64,000 nucleotides of DNA from Chelydra serpentina (Eukaryota; Chordata; Testudines; Chelydridae), in the NCBI GenBank assembly GCA_037349315.1, contig JBAIAC010000030.1:11305501-11369500 (forward strand). The letters are read 5' to 3'. The notes under the pieces are model-generated. The model searched no databases, was not told the origin of the DNA, and worked only from the letters and a program-made list of their open reading frames with translations. Position numbers and translations under genes: made by a program. Position 1 is the first letter of the stretch, and the number at the start of each line of letters is the position of its first letter. This document shows, piece by piece, positions 23,616-34,790 of this stretch.

Positions 23616-25304
23616 ATGCCTCGTACTTGTGTGAACAGTGCAGATAACTTCTGCTATGTTTGTGGTGAAGTGACTTTTGCATCACAAAAGCGCAGTATAA
23701 CCACTATGGTTAAGAAAGCCTATCACCTTTATTTTGGCTGCAAAATTGGAGATCAGGATAAGAGGTGGGCCCCACACATATACTGCAACACTTGTGCAAT
23801 AAATCTTCGCCAGTGGTTGAACAGGAAAAGGAAATCTATGCCTTTTGCAGTGCCAATGATTTGGAGAGAGCCAACAGATCATACCAGCAATTGTTACTTC
23901 TGCATGGTGCCTCCAGTTGGGAAAGCTGTGTCAAAGAAGAAAAAGTGGACTGTGCATTATCCACACATTCCATCAGCTATACGCCCAGTACCCCACGGAG
24001 AAGGACTGCCGGTTCCTGATGCACCAGAATCATTCTCACTTGAGTCAGAAGAGGAAGAGGATGAAACTTCTGGTCCTGAACCATCAATGTCACAGGACCC
24101 ACATTTTCTCCCATCCTCCTCCTCTCAACCACACCTCATAACACAAGGTGAACTGAATGACCTTGTCAGGGATTTGGAACTACCCAAGAGTAAGGCAGAG
24201 CTTTTGGGCTCCAGACTACAGCAGTGGAATCTCCTGGCAGGTGATGTTAGAGTTTCCATGTTCCGTGACCGTCAAAAGGATCTTGTCCCATTCTTCTTCA
24301 TGGAAGGTGATCTTGTAGCCTGCAACAACATCGATGGTGTGATGGCAGCCCTCAATATCGTTCACGATCCAGATGAGTGGAGACTGTTCATTGATTCATG
24401 GAAGACGAGTCTTAAAGCTGTTTTACTGCATAATGGCAATGTTTTGCCATCAATTCCTGTTGGTCATGCAGTCCATATGAAGGAAACCTATGACAACATG
24501 AAACCACTTTTGCGGTGCATAAACTATGACCAACATCAGTGGCAGCTTTGTGGCGATTTGAAGGTTGTTGCTCTCTTGCTTGGTCTGCAGACTGGATACA
24601 CAAAGTACTGCTGTTTTCTCTGCGAATGGGATAGTCGTGCAAGAGATTCCAACTACATCAAGAAAGATTGGCCACTCCGACAGTCATTGGAGCCTGGGAG
24701 GAAAAGTGTTCAGCATCCACCACTTGTTGACTCAAGGAAGATTTTGTTACCACCCTTACACATCAAGCTGGGTCTGATGAAGAACTTTGTCAAGGCCATT
24801 GACAAAACACAAGCAGCTTTCAAGTACCTCCGTGGAAAATTTCCAAGGTTAAGTGAAGCTAAGATAAAGGAAGGTGTCTTTGTTGGGCCTGAGATTCGTG
24901 AACTTCTTTGAGATGATGCATTTGACCATGCACTGCGTGGCAAGGAAAAAAAGGCATGGAAAGCCTTCCAGTTAGTGGCAATCAATTTTCTCGGAAACAA
25001 CAAGACAGACAACTACAGGTTGTTGGTGGAAAACCTCCTCAAGGCATACAAAAGCCTTGGTTGCAACATGTCACTAAAGATACATTTTTTGCACTCTCAT
25101 CTAGATTTTTTTCCACCGAACTGCAGAGCAGTGAGCGACGAGCACGGTGAGCGATTTCACCAGGACATTGCAACAATGGAGAAACGCTATCAGGGCAAAT
25201 GGAGCCCATCAATGCTTGCAGACTATTGTTGGACAGTGACAAGAGATGCTCCATTTAATGAATACAAGAGACAAGCCAAGAAGCGCCGAGTAGACACTGA
25301 ATAG
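23616..25304 (+). pseudogene. Cysteine-rich transposase-like gene with one in-frame stop
   Basis: Near-intact single-exon frame of 562 codons plus stop, interrupted only at codon 432 by TGA (24909-24911). The context (CTT TGA GAT GAT) suggests a CGA Arg codon hit by a CpG transition. The N-terminus carries paired cysteines (CYVCG, then CNTC, then CYFC) that look like zinc-binding, followed by an acidic, proline-rich linker at about residues 135-170. The middle has NDLVRDLELPKSKAELLGSR, a DSWKTSLKAVLLHNGN segment, GDLKVVALLLGLQTGYTKY and CCFLCEWDSRARD. The C-terminus has HSHLDFFPPNCRAVSDEHGE and a basic end KRQAKKRR. I recall similar uncharacterised proteins in invertebrate and some vertebrate genomes, probably spread by a DNA transposon, but cannot name the family. 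The start is the first Met after the motif cluster. Antisense to GFRA1. Confidence 0.75.
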
Positions 25305-25346
25305 GACTAAACTATGTACATAATAGTTTTTTGCCTTTTGTTTCAT

Positions 25347-25352
25347 AATAAA
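25347..25352 (+). terminator. Possible polyadenylation signal AATAAA
   Basis: AATAAA within 'cataataaattttatttata', about 45 bp after the stop of the cysteine-rich gene. Position fits its 3' end, but the region is AT-rich. Confidence 0.4.
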
Positions 25353-28300
25353 TTTTATTTATATAACCCCTTTGCTGATTTTTAAAGTGTTACTATTTCA
25401 CCTGTCCTGTTTATGTATCATGTAAAGCAACCATAAACACATGAAAAGACCTAGGTTTACAATTTATGATTAAAACTCTACTATCTACACAATATACATA
25501 GACATAAAATGTAAAAACGTAAAAATATCTTAGAAACAGTAGCCAATCAGTTGTTTTAATTGTCATATTTGAATTCAGCACATCAAAATACATACTAAAT
25601 AGCACATTTTATCTCTGAAGCAGACGACTTTTCAAAAATTGTAGACCAGTGACAGGTTGCCTGGACTTCAATTATTATGCCTCATCTGAGTGCTACCACC
25701 ACCAACATAGTGCCCACTATGCTGGGACACTGGGGTTCAGTGCTGATTTAGAGGGACTATTGAAAACTGGAGAATCACCAAAATACTTTCTTGAAACAAC
25801 AAGGCTTTCTCTGGAAGCCTGTTAAAATATTGACCATCTCAGCTTATGAGAACTCATAATAATGAGCTGATGATATCGACTGCATTCTACTGAGATCCCA
25901 GCTGGAGGTATGCTGTTGCTAAATATAGGATTACTAGCAACTTAGGTACGTTTCCTACTAGTAGAATGTCTAATGACAATAAAAGTTCACTATTATAATG
26001 TTTTACAAATAGATTATGTCATAGTAGTCACATATTCCCCTTGAAAAAGAAATTAAAGTCTGTTCTATCTGTACCTTTGTAAATGCTAGGCTTCAGTAAT
26101 GAGAACTTCATTCTTGAATATACATATAAACTTCATATATTTAGTAAAAAAATCAGCTGCAAATTTAAAGGCTTGGGACCCAAATTAAACCTTGCATTTT
26201 AAAATTTGTGTTAGTACTAGAAGTGTAAAAAGTGCACCATATCAATATACTGAAAAAAAAATCAAACTGTCCAAATCCATTCTATACCATGGCACAGTAT
26301 GTGTATTTCCACCATTAATAACATCAACTACTGTTCTACAAGGTCTTGGTAAACCAAAGATGCTTTCCACACATGCTTTAAGTGAAAATCCAATAAAATA
26401 GTATGGTTTCACCTGCATTTCAACAGCATGAGAAAAAAGAGAGATTAAGAATGCCATTAAAAGCAACAAAGAGACTTTAAACAATATTAATCATGATCAT
26501 CTATTAAAGCAAAATACTGTAGAGAGGAGAGGTTCCCACCATAGGTTAGTGTGTCAGTAAATACATAAAATATAGAAGTCCCACATATTTGACATCTGAA
26601 GAACAAAGTTATCCATCAATGTCTTGGCAGAGATCGATCAAACAGAATGCTACTGCTGAAAACCTAATAGTATGATGGTAATAATGTAGCCATAAAACCT
26701 CTAAGTCTATAATTGACTGCTTCCACTTCAAGCTAGCATGTCTGAAACAGTGACTAATGTTCACCTAAAGATTTCACTTGCATTGAATGACAATGAGTTA
26801 CACCTCACACTATTTTCAGCAGATTGCTTATGTTGGATAATGGCCAAGGGACAGGACAGAGGGAAAAAGGCCCACTCAAGTGTAGACATTCACATGAAGA
26901 CTGGTATGGCAGTCTCAAATACACTATTTATCCTTTTGAACTAAATTTAAGATTTCTCATCTGGCTGTAAATTACAACCAAAATACTCTGTTTCACACAG
27001 CACATACTTATCCTAAAGAGAAATACTCCATTGTAAAAGGACCACGAGCCCCTGAACGTAAGAGTAACAAAAGAAAAACTTACCTTATTGAATCGGGCTC
27101 CACAACAACAAACACTTCTTAAATAACAAAAATAATATAGCGTTTTTGGGACGAGAAAAACAACAATACACATGTTGTTGAAGAATCAGTAAGGACTGCA
27201 CACTTAGGTCAAGGTGAGTTTTGCACTTAAAGTACGGATTCAGCTATTTTGTTATATATGAAAAACAGTGTACCCTCCCCAAAATGGTATCACTTACTCT
27301 TAGAATACAGAATAATTTTGAGAGAATTTACAAGTAAATTACATATTATAGCCCAGATTTAACTTTGCTACAGTGGTGTGAATACAGAGTTACTCTGCTG
27401 AAGCCAAAGGACTTACTTAATGAGAGTGGTATGAAGCCAAAGCACCACTATGTATTTCAGTAGAGTTATTCTATCTTTACAGTTTGCCTGAAGATTGAGA
27501 GTAAAATCTAGTCTCTCTCTTTAAACTATTCAGATGATACATTTTTTATGGCTTTAATTCGGGAAATCAGAATGAACTTAAGTGTTTAGATGTTTTCCTG
27601 ATTCAGGGCCTCTGTTAGTAAGACAACCAGACTTGTAAATTTCTTGATGCCAAAATAAGGCATTTCAATGTGCTTTGTAAGTTTCAGTATCGCTAAAAAA
27701 AAAATTTAATTAAAATGTCTGGTACTCTCTAATGGATCACGCGTGTACGTCAAATTGCTCTGTGCCCTTTGATATATACTTAAAGGTTATTGGCTAGTCT
27801 TACTGATGTATTTTTAAAGAGCTAACTATTGATTAATAATGTTTCAGTATTAATATAACCACTTTGTGTGGCTCAAGAAACATCAATAGCAGAAACCCAT
27901 ATTTATCCACAAATTAACTGTAGAAAGATCTGTTACTTTAAGCCAAATGGGGTGCACCCATTCACTACTTTACAAGAAGGATGAAACAACTATAATAGTA
28001 AAGATTAAAGCGAAACAGTCCTATTTTTCACTTGCATACAATGAATGCAATTCATGACTTCATGTCCCAGTGGAGCTGTTGAAGAGATGATGTAAAGCAC
28101 AAGACACAACTTGCCTGATTTTTTGACACACTGACATTTGTAAGGCTTTACCCGAGGATAACATTTCATAATTTGGGACTTTAATTGGTTCAAATGCTGA
28201 GCAAAATAAAATGTAACTGATTTTTTTCATATAGGACAAGATTCTGGGGTACTTCACACTTTCCATAATAGAAGACGGATCTTCAGTTCAGACCCATATA

Positions 28301-28724
28301 GTGGACATGGAATACTAATTTTACAAGTCTAATTGAATTGTTAAAAAAAAAAATCAACAAATTAGGCTCTGGTCCTGTAAGTTGATCTATGTGGGTAGAC
28401 CTCTGCACACATGCAGAGCACCATAGTCATCAACACGGGTCCATGCCGGTGCAGAGTTCTGACCATGCAGATTAGCTGAAGGATTGGGACTCGTATATAG
28501 TTTTTTTTAGAGATGTTTGAAAAATAATACAGTGATCTGTCTGTGTTTGTGTATGATGGACCATCACACAAATAGGTAATTGAAAGTGAAAATTTGCCTG
28601 CAGCTGAAAAGTTCAAAGTTATTTATCTGAACCTGTAATTCTCTGAACCGTGTGAACAATATATTCAAAGACTAGATCTCTTAGGAAAGAGCATACAGGA
28701 AAGGTAAACCTCATATTAGACCCT
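25353..28724. other. Intron, no gene
   Basis: AT-rich intron, 3.4 kb. Only decayed short repeat motifs were noted (for example 'ctgaagccaaaggacttactt' at about 27398-27418). No gene is supported. Confidence 0.5.
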
Positions 28725-28840
28725 GATCCTGCAAACGCTTATGCACATACCCATTTTTATGCACATAATTTGTCCATTTGAAGTCCATGGGACAACTCAG
28801 GTGCTTTAAATTCAGTATGTGCATACGTGTTTGCAGGATG
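28725..28840. repeat. Palindromic MITE-like repeat
   Basis: A 116-bp inverted repeat. The left arm GATCCTGCAAACGCTTATGC pairs with the complement of GCATACGTGTTTGCAGGATG. Arms of 26 bp carry about three mismatches. No coding content. Confidence 0.8.
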
Positions 28841-29295
28841 GGGGCGTTCGAGTTCAAATTTTAAGGATCATGTTTGCTATTTTAAGGCTATTATGAGGCT
28901 ATTACACTCACCAAAAAAATCACAATAAAATTATTTCTTAAGATCTCCATTTTACTATAAATGTGATCCTTTATATTACTGGAGTGTCTTGCATCTGAGG
29001 ATTTAAAATGCTTTAATAAAGATGCCTAAGTATTATGCCCATTTTATAAAAAGGAAGCCAAGGAATGGTTGAGGTTAAGAATAATCCAGGCATGTGTGTC
29101 TATTCTTTTAAAAATGACAAGACAACACTGCCTTGACAAAATACCCATTGGAGGGGTAGTAGGTGAAGATGTAGCTAAATAAAGAATTAGTGAAGATTAA
29201 AATGCCAGCAAAGAATCATCACCTACTTGCAGAACATTTTTGAAGGTTTGCACGAAAGTAAATCCTTACATTAGTAGAGACATGAGTTTTAACTA
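28841..29295. other. Intron, no gene
   Basis: No feature recognised. Confidence 0.5.
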
Positions 29296-29297
29296 TC

Positions 29298-29420
29298 AGA
29301 GGGGTAGCTGTGTTCGTTTGGATCTGTAGAAGCGACAAAGAGTCCTGTGGCACCTTATAGACTAACAGACGTACTGGAGCATAAGCTTTCGTGGGTGAAT
29401 ACCCACTTCTTCAGATGCAT
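29298..29420 (-). mobile_element. Penelope-like element 3' end (subfamily A), antisense
   Basis: Plus-strand reading: 'aggggtagctgtgttcgttt', 'agtcctgtggcaccttatag', 'gcataagctttcgtgggtga', 'cacttcttcagatgcatgc'. This is the complement of a Penelope-like 3' tail related to, but distinct from, the tail at 34665-34790. Extremely 5'-truncated. Confidence 0.75.
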
Positions 29421-29516
29421 GCAGTTTTAACTGTACCTATTTAACTGTGTAAATGTACACTGATGTAGTTAAACCCGTGCAAACCCCTAATGTAGATGGG
29501 CTGCACTGAAGCAGAG

Positions 29517-29584
29517 TAAAAAGAACAAGGAGTACTTGTGGCACCTTATAGGAGTAACAAATTTATTTGGGCATAAGCTTTCTG
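29517..29584 (-). mobile_element. Penelope-like element 3' fragment (subfamily B), antisense
   Basis: Contains GGAGTACTTGTGGCACCTTA and AACAAATTTATTTGGGCATA, the reverse complement of the tail of the element at 33745-34790. Only about 68 bp remains. Confidence 0.75.
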
Positions 29585-32500
29585 ACTTAATCCAGAGAAT
29601 TGTATTTGTGTAATTACACGAGTGATAAATCCTTCAACATAGACAGGCCCTATGTCAGCACTATAATATAATATTTTATACTGAACATTTTTAACCCACC
29701 AGAAAAAACACCTAAAATTTAATTTATTTTACATTCAACAATGTCATGAATTTAAAGCTTTAACATTAGGTGTTTCATTGTGTCACGTCATGTTATATCA
29801 AATCATATGCTATGTGCCAAAGGATGACATGACAAGCTGCCATTTGACATAATTTGACGAGTTTTGCTGAACATTTTTTGATGATCTTTTTCATCAGAAC
29901 AGGTTCTTTAAAATTAGCAGTGGGTCTTCTTTGTTTCCAAGAATATGTAAAACCTATTGGTGATGTCATGGCCATCAAGCAATAAATATTCATGGCCTGA
30001 AGGGCCAGAATCACTCTACCCTTCGGTTGCATTGTGCATCTTTGGTGAGGCACAACCCTAAACCCAGATTAACTAGTCAATTAAACCAGATTTACAGCTA
30101 CTTTGTGTCACTGGAATGGTGCAGAGCAGCTGGAGCATTTAGGTAAATCAGGCCCTGAATATACTGGGTTCTGTTTCATGTTTGACCAAACACAACCAGC
30201 CATTCTCCCATGCAAATTAACCAAGGCCACTTAAGGCAACCATGGGGCCTTGTAAAGTTCTCCCACATTTCCAGAAGTTCAGAGCTCCACGCTGTGATGA
30301 AACTGTCCTTACACACAGAAGAACTCAAGGCCCACTCTTATCGTAGTGTATGACTAACCACCAACCTAACACACCTAATCCCATTATTTGTCCCAACCCC
30401 TGTAGTACAGGCCCTCTATTATCTGCATGAGGTACCCTCCCACTGAAACCACTGTGTGTGTCTTGTAAATGAAGCAATCCTAGGGGGTTCTGAGATAGCA
30501 AGAGGAGAAAGGGGGAGGGGGAAAGAAAATAGGTGATGACCTCCTTTCTTCTCTGGTGCACAGCAAATAGTAACCTACAGCTGAGTTAGGATAGGAGCCT
30601 GCGTGTCCTAGAACTGAAGCCAACAGCATAGGAAGTACTACCATAAGACCTTAGTTTAAAAAGTAGTTCCCTAGACTGTTTGTTCCACAAGAAAGTTATA
30701 TTTGCCTCTTTGTGAAAGAGCGAAAAGGTGACTTTTGCTGGTAGTGGTTCACATGTAAAATATTTCTCAAAAGCTCTAGCTTTCATTAGCTGCTGGAATG
30801 TCTCTGTAAAAGTTGACACTAACTGTAGAATGTACTATAGTTGAGATGCATTATGGTAATTAAGAACCTTGGTATTTAACCCAACAAAATCGAACTTACC
30901 TCATGTTTAATAACGCCAGAAGTACAGTACATCTGTTATCTAAAAATTGTATAGAGCATTATACATTTTTTTAACAATTTAAATGGATTCATAAGATGCA
31001 ACTCAGGAACATGCTGCAACTCTAGAAAAAGAAACATTAAACATGCAGAGAAAGCTTTTACCAGGGCAGCGGTAGAGAGAGTTACAGGACTAGGGTTGTG
31101 TAAAAGGAAATGTCAGGAGCATTTTAATAGCTGTAAATGTATCAGTATTTTTAAAGTTTTTTTGCCAGTTGGGAAAGGGAGCAAACTGCATCTAAAAACT
31201 ACTGCATATAACTGGATAAATGAATGACCACTGTTTATTATTACAGCCTCTCTGTTTATGACAAAAAAAAGTTACCGCTGACAGGAGAACCACCATCCTA
31301 AAAATCTCTCTCATATTTAGAAATATGTTTTCTGAATTTCCTTCTAAGATTCCTCATTGTCATTTTTGAAAAATTACAGCAAATTAATAAGGATCTCTAC
31401 CCATGGCTGAAAATAGTTTTTATATAACAAAGATGTCATTACTCTTTATCTGCATGAATTCCATGAGAGCAAGAAATAGAAACACAATAAAAATCTTTCA
31501 TAACAGTTGATTAGAAAATATGGCCCGCAGAAAGTCTAGCTCTAATTGCACTTTGCACCAACGATATTAGTGAAGCTGAGATTTTAACCCCCCACAGCTT
31601 TACCACAAAGAAACACATTAATAAGATACAATTTAGATTTGCATTTTTTAATAAGCAAGGGGATCAAAGAAAACTTGAATGTTGAAAGGCATGTTGAACT
31701 GTGTGCAAATTCAAACTTCAAGGTATACTACAGAATGAAGACACATTTGTACTAAATAAGACTGGAATTTTATGAGAAGTTGCAGTGCAAAATATATTCT
31801 TTATTAACTGTTTGAGTGCAGCTGGTATGTTTGGCAGAACAGCAGGTACCTTTTATTTGCACCTAATGTTTCAGTGATTTACATGATGTTAATGGGTGAT
31901 GACAACTCAGAGGGTATGGCGGAGGACCAGCAGTGAAAAGATTGATCTTTATAACAGCCCAAGAGTCTTCTCATTCAGGATTCTGGTCTATTTTTACATA
32001 GGTATACAAGTATCTTAAACTATCACATAATTTCAGTGAGACATGAGAATGGTATGTCCCCTAAAGGCAGCCACACAGCTGTAACCTGGTGGGATATCCA
32101 TCAGTGGTGTATTAACTGTTATGGAGTGTGACGCCAACTGCTAAAGCTTTGCCATTAAAACAAAAGTGTTGGACCTATTCCTGTGTGCGCCTCGGTTTAC
32201 TTCCCACAAGACAGTGTGAATGGTTGCATTGTTTCCTGAGTGATACAATGCAAACCAATAACATCACTTCTGACATCTGTACATATTTAGAAAATGTGAC
32301 AGGTACACAAAGGGGTATATAGATGTTGAAAAGGACACCAAGAAAACAGAAAAAACCAAGAAGCAAATAGCCTCAATGAGCTAATGACAAACATTCTCTT
32401 CTGTGTAAATGTTTTAAATTTTTTGAAGAATTGGGTTCAGAAACTAAAGGCGCCTCCAGGCATGACCAGCACTTACTCATCAGATCACCACAGGCCTCAC

Positions 32501-32739
32501 TGACCTTGGCAGTCTTACAAGGATCATATTTTCACATGGATGAACTGTTCCTGAACAATTTCTCCAAACAGGCTTTCTATCAGCATCAAGCATGCTTGTC
32601 GTCTCTTGCCATTTATATTTCCTTGATTAAACATGTTTACTGTAGACATTACAAGAAAAAAAAATCAAGTCTCTACTAACATAAGGATTTAAACAACGAA
32701 ACAAAACAAGTGGGAATAACATAACATTTGCATTGCTCA
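29585..32739. other. Intron, no gene
   Basis: About 3.2 kb of AT-rich intron with no supported gene or mobile element. Confidence 0.5.
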
Positions 32740-32925
32740 CATTGTTCACTCTACCTGTACATTCTAGCCCTTTCCCCTACCCTGTCGTCTTGTCTATTTG
32801 GACTATAAAATCATTGGGGAAGGGTCTCTTATGCTATGTTTGTACATTGCTGAGCACAAAGGAGTCTGATTTTCTGGTGGCCCCTGTGCACTACTTTAAT
32901 AAACATGATTAATTCATGTGTGAAC
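32740..32925 (+). mobile_element. L2-type LINE 3' end
   Basis: Matches the common vertebrate L2 3' region: 'cttgtctatttggactataa', 'attggggaagggtctcttat', 'tttgtacattgctgagcaca', then 'gtggcccctgtgcactact'. 5'-truncated. Confidence 0.65.
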
Positions 32926-33121
32926 AATCTTCATGTCTCTGAACAATGAGGTAGCAGAACAGCTTTAGGAGGAATTTTATTCAGTGCTCCAGTGCCATAG
33001 AGTAGAAAATGGTTCACGTTTATCGCCGTTGTCTAAAAGTTGTATCAACTTCTTGGGAAAACTGAGATTAAAACTCTCATCACAGCAATCTGAAGATACA
33101 GGAGACTAAAGTCTGCTTGCA

Positions 33122-33744
33122 TGTCAGGGTTCCCTCCCCACTCTGAACTCTGGGGTGCAGATGTGGGGACCCGCATGAACGACCCCTAAGCTTATTTCTA
33201 TCAGCTTAGGTTAAAAACTTCCCCAAGGCACAAATTCCTTTCCTTGTTCTTGGATGGTATTGCTGCCACCACCACCAAGTGATTTAAACAAACATTCAGG
33301 GAGGGGCCACTTGGAGCCCTATCTCCCCCAAAATATCCCCCCAAGCACCTTCACCCCTTTTCCTGGGGAGGCTTGAGAATAATATAGTAATCAATTGGTT
33401 ATAAAGTGAGCACAGATCAACCCCCTGGATCTTTAGGACACTGCAAATCACTCAGGTTCTTAAAAGAAGAATTTTATTTTTTTAAAAGTAAAAGAATCAC
33501 ATCTGTAAAATCAGGATGGAAGGCAACCTTAAAGGGCAAATAAAGAGATTTAAAACACAGAGGATTCCCCTCTAGGCTTAGCTTCAAAGTTACAAAAAAC
33601 AGGAATAAAACTCCCTCTTAGCATAGGGAAAATTCACAAGCTGAAACAAAAGCTAATCTATTGCTTTTCCTTGCTTTACTTACAATTTTTGTAATCTTAG
33701 AGGCTCGTTTCAGGTATGGTTTTAGGAGATGGGTTTTAGATTGA
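33122..33744 (+). mobile_element. LTR-like repeat, 3' part missing
   Basis: Begins TGTCAGGGTTCCCTCCCCAC and continues through 'ccccctaagctt'-type and 'aatcaggatgga' segments that I recognise as a long turtle interspersed repeat, probably an LTR of an endogenous retrovirus or related element. The recognisable part stops where the Penelope fragment begins. No matching 3' terminus was seen on the far side of that fragment. Non-coding. Confidence 0.5.
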
Positions 33745-34790
33745 CAGAGCCAGAAGAGTACCCAGACATCACCTACTACAGGACAGGCACAACAAAGAAA
33801 GTAACAGAACGCCACTAGCCGTCACCTTCAGCCCCCAACTAAAACCTCTCCAGCGCATCATCAAAGATCTACTACCTATCCTGAAGGACGATCCCTCACT
33901 CTCACAGATCTTGGGAGACAGACCAGTCCTCGCTTACAGACAGCCCCAATCTGAAGCAAATACTCACCAGCACCCACACACCACACAACAAAAACACTAA
34001 CCGAGGAACCTATCCTTGCAGCAAAGCCCAGTGCCAACTCCGTCCACATATCTATTCAAGTGACACCATCATAGGACCTAATCACATCAGCCACACCATC
34101 AGGGGCTCGTTCACCTGCACATCTACCATGTGATATATGCCATCATGTGCCAGCAATGCCCCTCTGCCATGTACACTGGCCAAACCGGACAGTCTCTAGG
34201 CAAAAGAGAAATGGAGACAAATCTGACATCAGGAATCATAACATTCAAAAACCAATAGCAGAACACTTCAATTTCTCTGGTCATTCAGTTACAGACCTAA
34301 AAGTGGCAATTCTTCAACAAAAAAACTTCAAAAACAGACTTCAACGGGAAACTGCTGAACTGGAATTAATTTGTAAACTGGATACCATTAAATTAGGCTT
34401 GAATAAAGACTGGGAGTGGCTGGGTCATTACACAAACTGATATCTATTTCCCCATGCTAAGTTTCCCCCTACTGTTACTCACATCTTCTTGTCAACTGTT
34501 TGAAACGGGCCATCTGATTATCACTACAAAAGGTTTTTTTTTTCCTTTTTCTCCTGCTGATAATAGCCCACCTTAATTGATTGGTCTCTTAGAGTTGGTA
34601 TGGCAACCCCCATCGTTTCATATTATCTGTATATATTTCTTCCTACTGTATGTTCCACTCTATGCATCTGATGAAGTGGGTTTTAGCCCACAAAAGCTTA
34701 TGCCCAAATAAATTTGTTAGTCTCTAAGGTGCCACAAGTACTCCTGTTCTTTTTGTGGATACAGACTAACACGGCTACCACTCTGAAACC
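33745..34790 (+). mobile_element. Penelope-like retroelement, 3' part with GIY-YIG domain and tail
   Basis: 3' portion of a Penelope-like element, whose protein joins a reverse transcriptase to a GIY-YIG endonuclease. After a decayed linker (PSLSQILGDRPVLAYRQPQS in one frame), the endonuclease start reads VIYAIMCQQCPSAMYTGQTG from 34130. A one-base loss near 34196-34200 shifts the frame, and the rest continues at 34193-34440 as KRNGDKSDIRNH, PIAEHFNFSGHSVTDLKVAI, LQRETAELELICKLDTIKLG and NKDWEWLGHY. The reverse transcriptase is absent. The 3' tail (34665-34790) contains GAAGTGGGTTTTAGCCCAC, AAATAAATTTGTTAGTCTCT and GACTAACACGGCTACC. Inactive copy, antisense to GFRA1. Confidence 0.85.

Noticed and set aside
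23296..23685. 129-residue minus-strand frame over the motif cluster
   Set aside because: No recognisable domain; overlaps the start of the better supported plus-strand gene.
26641..26665. Candidate for the DVFQQ mini-exon on the minus strand (GTTTTCAGCAG)
   Set aside because: Lacks the ATGTT start, the correct length and a proper AG acceptor spacing; the resemblance is partial.
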